A stretch of DNA of 64,000 nt from the NCBI RefSeq assembly GCF_004801375.1, contig NZ_SSNZ01000001.1:248001-312000 (forward strand), given 5' to 3'. Each line of letters starts with the position of its first letter. Within the stretch, counting starts at the first letter, position 1. The notes beneath the pieces are model-generated. The model saw only the letters and a list, made by a program, of their open reading frames with translations, was not told the origin of the DNA and searched no databases. This stretch comes from Flavobacterium supellecticarium (lineage in GTDB: Bacteria > Bacteroidota > Bacteroidia > Flavobacteriales > Flavobacteriaceae). Both the position numbers and the translations under genes were made by a program. Shown piece after piece: positions 32,944-42,965 of the stretch.

Positions 32944-35900
32944 TCAGTCTATTGGCTGATGTTTTTTACGGTTAAATACCCAAAATATAATCGGGAATAC
33001 CAATAACGTCAGTACGGTAGCGGTCATCAATCCACCGATGATCACAATGGCCAGCGGTTTTTGCGATTCCGAACCAATTCCGGTTGATGTTGCTGCCGGT
33101 AATAATCCGATAGAAGCCATTAAGGCGGTCATCACTACCGGACGGGTTCTGATTTTTACCGCTTCCATGATCGACGTGTTGAGATCCATTTTTTCCTTAA
33201 GGTTCTTATGGAATTCGGATATCAGGATTACGCCGTTCTGAATACAGATTCCGAACAATGCGATAAAGCCAACTCCGGCCGAAATACCAAAATTAATTCC
33301 GGTAAGGTGTAAGGCAATAATACCACCAATCACGGCAAACGGAACGTTCGCTAATACGAGTAGGGAATCTTTTATATTTCCGAACATAATAAATAGTAAC
33401 ACAAAGATTCCGATCAAACTAATAGGTACTACCTGACTCAAACGTTGTGTGGCACGAACCTGATTTTCAAATTCACCGGTCCAACCGAAATGGTAACCGT
33501 TTGGAAGTTCCACGTTTTTATTGACAATCGCTTGTGCATCGGCAATAGTACTACCCAGGTCACGATCGCGGACCGAGAATTTAACAGCGATAAAACGCTT
33601 GGTATTATCACGGTAAATAAACGCTGGACCGGTAATCTTTTTTACAACGGCAATTTCTTTAAGCGGAATTTTAACCCCGTCGATTGTAGGAACCTTAAGT
33701 TCTCCCAAGTCTTTTTCGTCTTTTCGATATTCTTTGGTATAACGAACCCGAACGTCAAATTTCTTTTCACCTTCGTATTTCTGAGTAGCGGTTTTTCCAC
33801 CAAAAGCCATTTCCAATACAGCTTGCGCATCGGCAAGGGTAACGCCATAAGCGGCCATTTTACCACGATCCAGGATTACGCTCACTTCCGGTTGTCCTAC
33901 GTTTCGAAGGATTCCAACGTCTTTAATTCCGTCGATATCTTTAATTTGAGCGAGTACTTTTGCTGCCAGTTCATCCAGTTTATTCAGATCTTCACCATAA
34001 ATTTTTACGGCATTGGATGCCTTAAATCCGGCAACGGCTTCGGCTACGTTATCGATAACCGGTTGGGAATAATTATAGGTAATCCCTTGAATCTGTTTTA
34101 ATTTGGTATCCATTTGATCAATCAGCTCTTCCTGACTGATATTACGTTTCCATTCTTTTTTAGGATATAAATCCACCTGGAATTGCGCGAAACCGAAACC
34201 ATTTGGATCCGTTCCGTCATTACTACGCCCGGTTTGCGAAAGTACCTGTTCCACTTCCGGGAAACTTCCCAGTATGGTTCGGATTTCGGCCGAGATTTTG
34301 TTACTTTCCGGTAGGGAAGTACTAATTGGCATTTCGGCAGTTACCCATAAGGCGCCTTCGTTTAACTGCGGCAGGAATTCGGTTCCTAAGAATTTCGCCG
34401 AAATAAAGGTAATGACCATAAAGGCAATGGAGACAAAAAGGGTTTTTTGTTTGTGTTTGAACGTGAAATTAAACGATTTTTCTACAATCCGATTCCAGAA
34501 ATTTACAAACGGATTGTTCTTTTCTTTTACGTTTTTATTTAATAAGATGTGCGACAATACCGGAACCAGTGTCAGGGTAAAAATAAGCGCGCCTAATAAT
34601 GCGAATCCAAGTGTATACGCTAACGGAGCAAACATTTTACCTTCAACTTTCTGGAAGGAGAAAATCGGAATCAAGGCGGTGATAATGATCAATTTGGAGA
34701 AGAAAATCGCTTTCCCCATTTCTGTACCGGTTTTTTTAATCACACTACCGATAGCCAGTTTATTATAGGCTTTCATTCCTTTTTTATGGGCGAGGTGATC
34801 GAGTGTCACAAAGATACCTTCGACCATTACGACGGCCCCGTCAATGATGATCCCGAAATCGACCGCACCGAGTGACAGTAGGTTGGCACTCATTCCTTTT
34901 AACTTCAAACACAGGAAGGCAAAAAGGAGCGATAGCGGGATAATGATGGCTACGGTTAACGTCGTTCGCCAGTCGGCCATAAAGAGGAATACGATCACGG
35001 TTACGAAAATGATTCCTTCAAACAGGTTGTGCATTACCGTAGCGGTCGTAAAGTTCATCAGATCGTCACGATCGTAAAACGTTACCATTTTGATGTCTTT
35101 TGGTAATACCGTTTCGTTGATCTCGTTGATCTTTTCTTTGATACTGGTTAATACCTCTTTTGGATTTTCTCCTTTTCGCATTACGATAATACCTTCTACA
35201 ACATCACTGTTTTTATCCAGTCCGACCTGACCTACACGCGGGTAAGAGCTTTCGGCCACATCGGCCAGGTTCTTTACCAAAACCGGATTACCGCCGGCAT
35301 CGGCTACGATGATATTCTGAATGTCTTCAATCGAACTCAGTAATCCTACACCACGAACCACGTAAGCCTGGCCGTTCTTTTCGATCACGTCGCCACCAAC
35401 GTTCAGGTTACTTTTATTTACAGCGTCGAATACTTCCAACGGCGTAATATTATATTTGGACAAACGTCCCGGATCGACACTAATTTCATAGGTTTTTTCC
35501 TGTCCACCAAAGGCTACGATATCGGCTACACCCGGAACGGCACGTAACTGGCGATCGATTACCCAGTTTTGATAGGTTAGGAGGTCGCGGGTATCCCGAT
35601 CTTTACTTTTTAAGACATAACGGAATACTTCCCCGGTTGGGCCATAAGGCGGCTGCACATCCGGATCGACACCATCGGGTAACGAAACGGTTCGCAGCTG
35701 GTTATTGACCTGCTGACGGGCAAAAAAGTCGTCGACATCATCTTCGAAAATAATTTTGATCACCGAAAGACCAAACATGGTAATACTTCGAACGCTCGTC
35801 TTTTTCTGAACGGAATTCATCGCAATCTCGATAGGAGTCGTTACAAAACGTTCAATTTCTTCGGCACTTCGACCGTTCCATTCGGTCACAATAATGATCT

Positions 35901-36045
35901 GTGTATTCGTTACATCGGGAAAGGCCTCGATGGGCATGTTTTTAAAGGCGACAAACCCGGAAATGGCGAGAATACCGACCCAGAAAAACGTAAATGCTTT
36001 ATTCTTGAGGGAAAAAGCAATAATATTTCGGATAAATTTATTCAT
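32944..36045 (-). CDS. CzcA/CusA-type heavy-metal RND efflux pump
   Basis: A 1033-residue inner-membrane RND transporter that drives metal ions from periplasm or cytoplasm to the outside through a TolC channel. Twelve transmembrane helices are expected: one at the N-terminus, then two groups. The TM4 motif DFGIIIDGAVVMVEG is like that of the divalent cation pumps (zinc, cobalt, cadmium or nickel, CzcA-like) and unlike the CusA form, so copper/silver specificity is unlikely. Gene order on the minus strand is TolC, adaptor, pump, with 2-nt gaps. Confidence 0.93.
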   Translation of the reverse strand: MNKFIRNIIAFSLKNKAFTFFWVGILAISGFVAFKNMPIEAFPDVTNTQIIIVTEWNGRSAEEIERFVTTPIEIAMNSVQKKTSVRSITMFGLSVIKIIFEDDVDDFFARQQVNNQLRTVSLPDGVDPDVQPPYGPTGEVFRYVLKSKDRDTRDLLTYQNWVIDRQLRAVPGVADIVAFGGQEKTYEISVDPGRLSKYNITPLEVFDAVNKSNLNVGGDVIEKNGQAYVVRGVGLLSSIEDIQNIIVADAGGNPVLVKNLADVAESSYPRVGQVGLDKNSDVVEGIIVMRKGENPKEVLTSIKEKINEINETVLPKDIKMVTFYDRDDLMNFTTATVMHNLFEGIIFVTVIVFLFMADWRTTLTVAIIIPLSLLFAFLCLKLKGMSANLLSLGAVDFGIIIDGAVVMVEGIFVTLDHLAHKKGMKAYNKLAIGSVIKKTGTEMGKAIFFSKLIIITALIPIFSFQKVEGKMFAPLAYTLGFALLGALIFTLTLVPVLSHILLNKNVKEKNNPFVNFWNRIVEKSFNFTFKHKQKTLFVSIAFMVITFISAKFLGTEFLPQLNEGALWVTAEMPISTSLPESNKISAEIRTILGSFPEVEQVLSQTGRSNDGTDPNGFGFAQFQVDLYPKKEWKRNISQEELIDQMDTKLKQIQGITYNYSQPVIDNVAEAVAGFKASNAVKIYGEDLNKLDELAAKVLAQIKDIDGIKDVGILRNVGQPEVSVILDRGKMAAYGVTLADAQAVLEMAFGGKTATQKYEGEKKFDVRVRYTKEYRKDEKDLGELKVPTIDGVKIPLKEIAVVKKITGPAFIYRDNTKRFIAVKFSVRDRDLGSTIADAQAIVNKNVELPNGYHFGWTGEFENQVRATQRLSQVVPISLIGIFVLLFIMFGNIKDSLLVLANVPFAVIGGIIALHLTGINFGISAGVGFIALFGICIQNGVILISEFHKNLKEKMDLNTSIMEAVKIRTRPVVMTALMASIGLLPAATSTGIGSESQKPLAIVIIGGLMTATVLTLLVFPIIFWVFNRKKHQPID

Positions 36046-36047
36046 AA

Positions 36048-37130
36048 CTATTCATTTAGGGCGCCGTACACTAACAACTGATTTTGTGTCATTACTTTTT
36101 CTCCTTCGTTGATTCCGCTTGAAATATAAGCCGTTTCACCAACCTGACGGAAGACTTCCACTTGTCGGGCTTCGATATTGTTACGGTCTTTATAGACGAT
36201 CACAAAATTTTTGCTTTTGTCGAAAATCACTGCCGAAGCCGGAACGGCCAACATTTTCTTTTCACTTTCCACATAGGATATTTTGATCGAAGCACGCATT
36301 TCCGGTTTTAAAACATACTCTGGGTTATTAAGTTTGATCAACACTTTCATGGCTTTGGTATCCGGATCGATGATATTAAAGATCTTATCCACTTTTCCGT
36401 TAAAAACCTTATCCGGGTAACTTAACGTGGTTACGGCGGCATTTTCGCCCAGTTTGATCTGGTTGATATCCGTTTCGGTGACATTGGCGATAGCCCAAAC
36501 ATCGTTGATCTCGGCGATATCGAAAATATTGTCGCTTCGGTCGTTACGCAGCAACATGTTTTCGTTGATGTCTTTCTGGATGATAAAACCACTCAACGGA
36601 GAACGTACTTCATAAATAGCGCCCGATTTGATGTTGTAAATTTTATAGGTTTCCTGAATACGTTGTAATTGCGATTTGGCCTTATCGTAGTTGCTTTTGG
36701 CTTCCAGTACATCGCGTTCGGCATTTAATTTTCCTTCGAATAATTCCTGAGCCACTTTAAGGTTGTTTTTGGCTACGATCACATCGTTTTTGGCATCGTC
36801 CAGTTCTTTTTCAAAATCGGCTACTTCCGTACTTCGGATGGTTGCCAGCAATTGCCCTTTTTTAACGTAATCGCCCAATTCAACATATACTTTAGCTACG
36901 CTACCACCAACAACGGGGAATACCTCAATGGTCTTGTTGTTGTCGGTTGTGATTTTTCCGTAATAATTCAGTTCGTTGCGAAGCGGTTCTAAAATCACCG
37001 GAGCGGTTTTGGTCGTTTGCAGCATTTTATTGCTCAGCACAAAAGTTTCTTTTATTTCCGCTTTTTTTTCTTTGTCCTGACACGAAATTAAGGCCAGTAG
37101 CGACAGACAGGTTATTATTGGATATTTCAT
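36048..37130 (-). CDS. RND efflux periplasmic adaptor lipoprotein
   Basis: A 360-residue membrane fusion protein of the CzcB/CusB type. Lipoprotein signal MKYPIITCLSLLALISC with mature Cys17. The biotinyl-lipoyl halves occur around 65-100 (GGSVAKVYVELGDYVKKGQL) and 165-200 (YEVRSPLSGFIIQKDINENM), with a helical hairpin coiled coil between (ELDDAKNDVIVAKNNLKVA). A beta-barrel and C-terminal membrane-proximal domain follow. It links the RND pump to the outer-membrane channel. Confidence 0.92.
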   Translation of the reverse strand: MKYPIITCLSLLALISCQDKEKKAEIKETFVLSNKMLQTTKTAPVILEPLRNELNYYGKITTDNNKTIEVFPVVGGSVAKVYVELGDYVKKGQLLATIRSTEVADFEKELDDAKNDVIVAKNNLKVAQELFEGKLNAERDVLEAKSNYDKAKSQLQRIQETYKIYNIKSGAIYEVRSPLSGFIIQKDINENMLLRNDRSDNIFDIAEINDVWAIANVTETDINQIKLGENAAVTTLSYPDKVFNGKVDKIFNIIDPDTKAMKVLIKLNNPEYVLKPEMRASIKISYVESEKKMLAVPASAVIFDKSKNFVIVYKDRNNIEARQVEVFRQVGETAYISSGINEGEKVMTQNQLLVYGALNE

Positions 37131-37131
37131 A

Positions 37132-38376
37132 TTAGAAGATAGTTGAATTGGTGATATGATTGATTTGTTCTCCGGACAGGATGAGTTGTTTGCGCATTTC
37201 GTTTAACTGAAGCGTACTTTGGTTATAGCTTTCCATAAAATCGGTAAATTCCAACAGGGAAATATTACGACGCTGAAAGTTCATTAATACGCCTTTGTAA
37301 ACCAGGTCGAGATTTTCGTTTATGGATTTCGACAGGGACGTATATTCTTTTTTCTGTTCCTTCCAGATCGAAAGCGAGCTGTTTACCTGTGTTTTTAATT
37401 CGAGCGTTTTTTGATCTTTATTGACTTTCGACTGACCCAATTCGGCTTCGGCAATTTTAATATTTCCTTTATTTCGATTCCATAATGGTAATGGAATTCC
37501 CAGGGTAAAGTTTACCTCATTTTTAAAGGCACCACCCACCTGATCGTAGGCCAGACCGGCTGTGACATCCGGAACCGATAATGATTTTTGAAGTTTTACA
37601 GCCAATTCCTGGTTTTCAACCTGTTTTAGAACACTCAGGTATTCCGGATTTTTCTCCTTAGCGATGTTAAACAATTCACTTTCGGCATATTTCGGACTAT
37701 TGAAAGTTAGCATTAGTTCACTTTCATCGGCCGATGGCGTTAGTTCTTCGTCAATACCGGTCAGAATATTTAATTTTTGTTTGTTTTCGGTAATGTCTTT
37801 TTGGATGGCAATGCGATCGTTTTTAAGATTTAGTAATAAGGATTGTAGGCGCACCACATCTTTTAAAGGAACATTACCTTTATCGGCCTGTACTTCGTAG
37901 GATTCCAGAAGGCTTTGGATTTGTGCTGTTTGCGATTCGATACTGGCAATTTTCTTCTGATCGAAAAAAACGGCATAAAAGCTTTGCCGCAGTTCGTGTT
38001 TCAGATCCTGCATTAATTCTTCAAATTGTAATTCGGCCAGTGCCACATTGGATTTTGCGAGTTTGATCTCGTTACGTTTTTTACCGCCAATATGAATCAA
38101 CTGATCTATAGCAACGGCTTTTTGTCCGTTTTTGCCCACGTCGAAATACCGTTTGTCTTCCGGGTTTAAGGCGTTAAGCGCTAATGACATATTAGGGTGA
38201 TCCCAAATTCGGGCTTGGATAACAGCTGCCTGTGCCGCGGTAATGTTGTATTGTTCGGCCAGTAACTGGAAGTTGTTTTTCTGCATAGCATCTTCACAGT
38301 CTTTTAGCGTAATGCTTTTTTGTGAAAAGGCCAATTGGAAAAACAGCAGTGATAGTACAAAAGGAGCTACTTTCAT
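37132..38376 (-). CDS. TolC-family outer membrane efflux protein
   Basis: A 414-residue protein with signal peptide (MKVAPFVLSLLFFQLAFSQ) and the two long helical repeats of outer membrane efflux proteins: ITLKDCEDAMQKNNFQLLAEQ at the beginning of the first, and KNPEYLSVLKQVENQELAVK, then LGIPLPLWNRNKGNIKIAEA in the second. It is the CzcC/CusC equivalent of the operon, first gene after the operator repeats at 38417-38457, so metal-responsive transcription should begin here. Confidence 0.92.
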   Translation of the reverse strand: MKVAPFVLSLLFFQLAFSQKSITLKDCEDAMQKNNFQLLAEQYNITAAQAAVIQARIWDHPNMSLALNALNPEDKRYFDVGKNGQKAVAIDQLIHIGGKKRNEIKLAKSNVALAELQFEELMQDLKHELRQSFYAVFFDQKKIASIESQTAQIQSLLESYEVQADKGNVPLKDVVRLQSLLLNLKNDRIAIQKDITENKQKLNILTGIDEELTPSADESELMLTFNSPKYAESELFNIAKEKNPEYLSVLKQVENQELAVKLQKSLSVPDVTAGLAYDQVGGAFKNEVNFTLGIPLPLWNRNKGNIKIAEAELGQSKVNKDQKTLELKTQVNSSLSIWKEQKKEYTSLSKSINENLDLVYKGVLMNFQRRNISLLEFTDFMESYNQSTLQLNEMRKQLILSGEQINHITNSTIF

Positions 38377-38398
38377 CTATAATGAGTTTAATTTGTTA

Positions 38399-38457
38399 CA
38401 AAGATGTGGGCAGTAACCTTAAAACAGCCTTAAAGCCGACCTTAAAAAAAGCTTAAA
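38399..38457 (-). promoter_or_regulatory. Four phased direct repeats and -7 element at the efflux promoter
   Basis: Plus-strand reading: CCTTAAA at 38417, 38428 and 38440, GCTTAAA at 38451, with start-to-start distances 11, 12 and 11. This is the pattern bound by OmpR/PhoB-type response regulators on one face of DNA. On the minus strand a near-consensus -7 element (CATCTTTG, 38399-38406) lies 10 nt downstream of the array, and the tolC-type gene starts at 38376. The adjacent response regulator at 39850 is the likely ligand. Confidence 0.65.
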
Positions 38458-38486
38458 AAGGTATAGATGAATCGGAAAAAGGTGTT

Positions 38487-39848
38487 TTAAACCGGGAAAG
38501 TAAGCGTGAATTCGTGTTGTTCGGAAGCATCTTCATAGGCATAAGCTAATTTTGCTTTATGCAAATCAAGAATACGTTTGGCGATACGAAGCCCCAAACC
38601 GGAACCTTGAATTTTTTGATTTTTGGTACCACGAACAAACGAGTTGAAAATTTTCTTTTCTTCTTCTGGGGAAAGTTTCTCTCCTTTATTGATCAATCGA
38701 ATCTGAATATTCCCCGTTGGATTGTCTTCAATGATCACATTTACTTTACGGTCGTACGAATAAAGATAAGCATTTTTAAAAAGATTGGCAAAAACGATCT
38801 CTAATAATGAGGTTATCCCTTTGATTTCCAGATCAGATTCGGTATTTTCGATTTCAAAGTTCATTTGAAAGTCCGGGAAGTTTTTAATCGTTTTTTCATA
38901 AACCTGAAAAATGATTTCGTCAATGCGCACTTGTTGGAAATTGACGCCAAAATTGGACGCATTGATTTGTGCCAGTAGTAATAACGAGTTGATCAAATCG
39001 GATATCTGATTGACATCCTTGCTCATATTGTTCAGATAATTCAGTGTATTCTCGTTATGACCGCCTTGTTGTATCAGATTTTCCAGCTGTAAGGTCAGCC
39101 GACTAATGGGTGTACGCAATTCATGAGAAGCATTCGACGTAAACTCTTTTTGCGCCAGATAGGAGCGTTCGATACGCAATAGCATCTGATTAAAGGCTTT
39201 GGAAAGCAAATTGATCTCATCTGATTTAGACGATTCGATGATTTGCGTATTTAATTTGTTAATCGAAATACTGGTGATGATCTTTTGGAAATTATCAAGT
39301 GGCTCCAATGATTTTCGAATCAGAAAATACGTGGTAACCCATACCAGTGTGGTCCCGATAAAAAACGATAGGATCAGAATCTGGTATAAAAATTCCAGTT
39401 TACTCATCCCGGATTTGTCTTCGGCGGCAATAATGATATAATAATCGGTATTGTTATAAATGTGAAAAACACCTAATACATCTTTCTCTTTTTCGATCGT
39501 ATAAACCCTTTTGTGCTTTTTTATTTTTTGCAGAAAATTGACATCCCATTTTACAGAAGCGTCGTCGATACTGCTATAAATCAGTTTGTAATTGCTGTCA
39601 AAAATCAGTGTTTTTTCATTGTAAAGCTTATTAATTGTATTTTGATCGATAAGCTTTAAAATCTGATTATCTACATCTTTTACTTCAAGTAATAGTTTAG
39701 TAGTAGTTAAGGCTTTTTCTTCGAGACGCTCCATAAATTCTTCTTTCCGGAAGGTCGAAAATGAGATATAGATAAATATAGCCGATATCCCGTAGATTAC
39801 GGAAAACGCAATACTGACATTCACGGCGATACGTCTCTTTAACGTCAT
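38487..39848 (-). CDS. Sensor histidine kinase of the metal efflux system
   Basis: A 453-residue membrane kinase. Transmembrane helices at about 12-32 and 152-172 enclose a periplasmic sensor domain of about 120 residues. After a HAMP region the HisKA box reads ASHELRTPISRLTLQLENL (phospho-His), then the ATPase with NLFKNAYLYSY and GSGLGLRIAKRILDLHKAKL. The start codon lies 2 nt after the stop of its response regulator gene. Periplasmic metal is a likely signal, in analogy to CzcS/CusS. Confidence 0.9.
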   Translation of the reverse strand: MTLKRRIAVNVSIAFSVIYGISAIFIYISFSTFRKEEFMERLEEKALTTTKLLLEVKDVDNQILKLIDQNTINKLYNEKTLIFDSNYKLIYSSIDDASVKWDVNFLQKIKKHKRVYTIEKEKDVLGVFHIYNNTDYYIIIAAEDKSGMSKLEFLYQILILSFFIGTTLVWVTTYFLIRKSLEPLDNFQKIITSISINKLNTQIIESSKSDEINLLSKAFNQMLLRIERSYLAQKEFTSNASHELRTPISRLTLQLENLIQQGGHNENTLNYLNNMSKDVNQISDLINSLLLLAQINASNFGVNFQQVRIDEIIFQVYEKTIKNFPDFQMNFEIENTESDLEIKGITSLLEIVFANLFKNAYLYSYDRKVNVIIEDNPTGNIQIRLINKGEKLSPEEEKKIFNSFVRGTKNQKIQGSGLGLRIAKRILDLHKAKLAYAYEDASEQHEFTLTFPV

Positions 39849-39849
39849 C

Positions 39850-40530
39850 TTATTCGTCTTTTAGATAATACCCAAAACCCGGTCGGGTATGAATGAGTTT
39901 ATTCTCGTGGTTTTTATCGATTTTTTTTCGAAGGAAATTGATATATACCTCAATAGTATTCAGGTTGGTGTCAAAATGAGAGTCCCAAATCTGCTCTGAG
40001 ATGGTTTGTTTGGAAAGCGTCCGACCTTTGGCTTTGGCCAGTAATAACAACAACTGGTATTCCTTTTGTGTCAGTTCCACAACAGTACCGGCTCGTTTTA
40101 CAGTCATCGAAGTGGGGGCAATTTCAAGGTCGTCAATTACGATTACTTTTTCTTCGTTTTGCGGTGTAGTACTACGTCGTAACAGGGCCAAAACCCGAAT
40201 CAGTAGTTCTTCCAGATGAAACGGTTTTACCAGATAATCGTCGGCGCCCAATTGGAACGCATCCATTTTGTCGTTCAGATCGCCATAAGCGCTGATCATC
40301 AGGATAGGTGTCGTCTGATCGGTTTCCCGAATCTGACTGCATACATCCAGTCCGTTGATTTTTGGTACGTTAATATCCAGTAGGTAAATGTTGTATTGTC
40401 CGGAGCGCAATTGGCGGAAAAAGACTTCTCCGTCGAATACGCAATCACATGCAATGTCCTTTGTTTTTAAAAAGTCACTGATTTCTTTTGAGAGTACTAA
40501 GTCGTCTTCCAGTAGCAGAATTTTAATCAT
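39850..40530 (-). CDS. OmpR-family response regulator of the metal efflux system
   Basis: A 226-residue protein: receiver domain 1-120 with acidic residues at 9-10, phospho-acceptor Asp52 (IYLLDINVPKINGLDV) and Lys in DYLVKPFHL; C-terminal winged helix 130-226 (TQKEYQLLLLLAKAKGRTLS, NTIEVYINFLRKKIDKN). It should bind the phased CCTTAAA repeats in front of the tolC-type gene and control efflux. First gene of the two-component pair. Confidence 0.92.
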   Translation of the reverse strand: MIKILLLEDDLVLSKEISDFLKTKDIACDCVFDGEVFFRQLRSGQYNIYLLDINVPKINGLDVCSQIRETDQTTPILMISAYGDLNDKMDAFQLGADDYLVKPFHLEELLIRVLALLRRSTTPQNEEKVIVIDDLEIAPTSMTVKRAGTVVELTQKEYQLLLLLAKAKGRTLSKQTISEQIWDSHFDTNLNTIEVYINFLRKKIDKNHENKLIHTRPGFGYYLKDE

Positions 40531-40608
40531 TTGATGGCGGCTGTCAGATAAGAATAGTAAAAGTAGGAAAGTTATACGATTCTAAAAAATAAAGCCCGGA
40601 ATAAAGTG

Positions 40609-42810
40609 TTATGTATTTGTTCCGCATAGCTGCACAATCATTTTGCACAGTTGCTTGGGTTCAAATGGCTTGATGATGATGCCGTTCATATCCGCAGCAT
40701 ATACTTGTTCGGAAATTTCCTGTTTATCGAAAGCGGTTAGCGCAATAACCGGAATGGTGATTCCCAGTTCACGGATACGTTTGGTGGTTTCAAAACCGTT
40801 GATAGCCGGCATATTTATGTCCATTAATACCACATCGAAGGTTTCTTTTTGCAAAAGATCCAGAGCGTTGAAACCGTTATCGACAATGACATTCGGGAAA
40901 TTATTGTCGTCCAGGATTTTTTTGGTCACAATCTGATTGATCTTATTATCCTCGACAACCAATACGCGGTAGTTTTGTTCCAAAGCGTATTCCACTTCGA
41001 GATTGTCGGTATAATATTTGATTTGCTTCGGATCCGAATCAAAGCCAATAACAACCGTCATCGTCGTTCCAACGTTTTCTTTACTTTTAATGCTGATTTC
41101 CCCGTTAAAAAGGGTAACCAGTTGTTTTACAATTGGAAGTCCGAGACCGGTTCCCTGATAGTCGTCTTCTTTGCGTTCGATCTGGACAAATTTTTCAAAA
41201 ACCTTTTCCTGATCTTCTTCGGCTATACCAATCCCATTATCGATTACTTCAAATTTGATATAATAAATCGTACCTTCAATTTTTTCAATTTGCGCGGTGA
41301 TTTTAACACGGCCTTTATGCGTGAATTTAAGCGCATTTCCGATCAGGTTCATAAAAATCTGAGACAAACGCACCCGATCGCCAATCAATAGGGGGGGGAT
41401 ATCTTCGTCTACTTCAAGTAGCAATCGGTTTTTGTTTTTTTCAGCCAGAAACATCAAACTGTCGGTTACCAGATGTAAGTCCTCGATAATGTTAAAAGCC
41501 GAATTTTCCAGTTTGATTTTATTTTCATCAATCTTATACACCTGTAAAATATCGTTTACCAACGACAATAAATATTTGGCTGAAAATTTTAAGGATTTCA
41601 GATAGGAACTTTCCGAAAGCTCTTTGTGCTCATCGGTAATAATATCGGTGATTCCCACCACGCCATAGAGTGGTGTACGCAATTCATGACTAATAGTGGA
41701 AATAAACTGCGATTTGAGTTGGGAAACCTCTTCAGCCTGATCTTTGGCTTCTTTTAATTGTTTATTGGCAATTTTAAGCTCGTTGTTGATCTTTTTACGG
41801 ATTTCATTATTCTTGTATAACGAAAAGAGAAATAACAACAGAAAGATAAGCGTAATGATAAACAACACCACAATAATGCGCGATTGCTGTAAACTTCTGG
41901 CTTGAAGTTGTTTTTCGCTTTCAATTTGCGACACAAGTCTTTTGTATTCGTCCAGTTCAATCTGACTACCGGCTTTTTTTACTTCGTTGATGCGCTCTTC
42001 GTTATAAATCTGCTCTTTTGTAGCCGTATACTTTTCAAGATAAAAATAGGCATTTTCAAAATCTTTGATCTTAAAATAATACTGAGAAAACTCTTTGTAG
42101 AGATCACAGGCATTGGTTTGCAGGAATTCCACCTTGTTTTTTTTGCAAAGCTCCAGCGCGGTTTTGTAAAAAGCTTCTGCTTTTACAAAATTGTTGGAAT
42201 GGGTGTAATAGGAGCCTAACAACGAATTAAGGGATATCTGGGCTTCCAATGCGTTGCCTTTCTGGATCTGTTTTTCCAGTCCGACCAGGTACTTGAATCC
42301 TTCTTCGTATTTTTTGATTTCGAAATAGGCACTGGCGATATTCAACCGCGTATAGATGATTTCGGTGCTATCCTTTAATTTTTCGGAATAATAGAGTCCG
42401 ATTTTATAATGTTCGATTCCTTTTTCAAAATCGAGTTTATGGTAACAGTAAGCGCTGGCCAGATTGTTGTGCAGCCAGTCTTTTATGGTATCGTTATTGG
42501 TTTGATTGGCGTAGCGAAGTCCTTTTTCATAATACTGCACTGCTTTTTTAAAATCGGAAAATTCCTCATGGTTAAGCCCGATAATGTTATAAGCTTTAGC
42601 AATCAGTACTTTATCGTTAATCTGGTAGGCTTCGTTGAGAGCGTTTTTGGCGGCGATAAGCGATTTTTCACATTCCAGATTTAACATATGATTGCTTGCC
42701 TTAGCGATCATTTTAGAAATCTCTTTTCGGGTCATCTCTTCTGTTTGGGCAAAAGCAAACTGAGAAGACAACAGCACTAATAGAAATGTACGTAATGGCT
42801 TATTAGTCAT
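40609..42810 (-). CDS. TPR-containing hybrid histidine kinase
   Basis: A 733-residue membrane protein. Order: signal peptide (to about 21), periplasmic TPR repeats (about 25-285; for example AYNIIGLNHEEFSDFKKAVQ), a transmembrane helix at about 305-328, coiled linker, HisKA with STISHELRTPLYGVVG, ATPase domain (FMNLIGNALKFTHKG, GTGLGLPIVKQLV), and a C-terminal receiver with VVLMDINMPAINGFE. A phosphorelay to an unlinked partner is expected since no HPt or output gene is adjacent. Its upstream region holds a promoter and two tandem dyads. The signal is unknown. Confidence 0.9.
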   Translation of the reverse strand: MTNKPLRTFLLVLLSSQFAFAQTEEMTRKEISKMIAKASNHMLNLECEKSLIAAKNALNEAYQINDKVLIAKAYNIIGLNHEEFSDFKKAVQYYEKGLRYANQTNNDTIKDWLHNNLASAYCYHKLDFEKGIEHYKIGLYYSEKLKDSTEIIYTRLNIASAYFEIKKYEEGFKYLVGLEKQIQKGNALEAQISLNSLLGSYYTHSNNFVKAEAFYKTALELCKKNKVEFLQTNACDLYKEFSQYYFKIKDFENAYFYLEKYTATKEQIYNEERINEVKKAGSQIELDEYKRLVSQIESEKQLQARSLQQSRIIVVLFIITLIFLLLFLFSLYKNNEIRKKINNELKIANKQLKEAKDQAEEVSQLKSQFISTISHELRTPLYGVVGITDIITDEHKELSESSYLKSLKFSAKYLLSLVNDILQVYKIDENKIKLENSAFNIIEDLHLVTDSLMFLAEKNKNRLLLEVDEDIPPLLIGDRVRLSQIFMNLIGNALKFTHKGRVKITAQIEKIEGTIYYIKFEVIDNGIGIAEEDQEKVFEKFVQIERKEDDYQGTGLGLPIVKQLVTLFNGEISIKSKENVGTTMTVVIGFDSDPKQIKYYTDNLEVEYALEQNYRVLVVEDNKINQIVTKKILDDNNFPNVIVDNGFNALDLLQKETFDVVLMDINMPAINGFETTKRIRELGITIPVIALTAFDKQEISEQVYAADMNGIIIKPFEPKQLCKMIVQLCGTNT

Positions 42811-42894
42811 TGATCACTTAAAAAACTACTGTTATAATTACACAGATCGGTATTTTGTTAAAAATCGTAATTATTTGGCATAACAATATTAGTA

Positions 42895-42902
42895 CAAAAA
42901 TA
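42895..42902 (-). promoter_or_regulatory. -7 promoter element (TATTTTTG) of the hybrid kinase gene
   Basis: Minus-strand TAnnTTTG match, 85 nt upstream of the kinase start. Confidence 0.5.
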
Positions 42903-42919
42903 CTATAAAGAGAATGTTT

Positions 42920-42965
42920 TGAGAATTAAATTGTTCTCATTATGTGAGAATTAATTTTTTCTCAC
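42920..42965. promoter_or_regulatory. Two tandem TGAGAA-N8-TTCTCA dyads
   Basis: Dyad 1: TGAGAA (42920-42925) and TTCTCA (42934-42939). Dyad 2: GTGAGAA (42944-42950) and TTCTCAC (42959-42965). Same 8-nt spacer, centres 25 bp apart, directly upstream of the kinase promoter on the minus strand. Likely sites for a dimeric regulator. The gap 42811-43307 otherwise is AT-rich with no gene; a terminator lies at its right end. Confidence 0.5.

Noticed and set aside
33445..34101. Long plus-strand frame within the RND pump gene
   Set aside because: It is antisense to strongly conserved RND coding sequence and encodes no recognisable protein.
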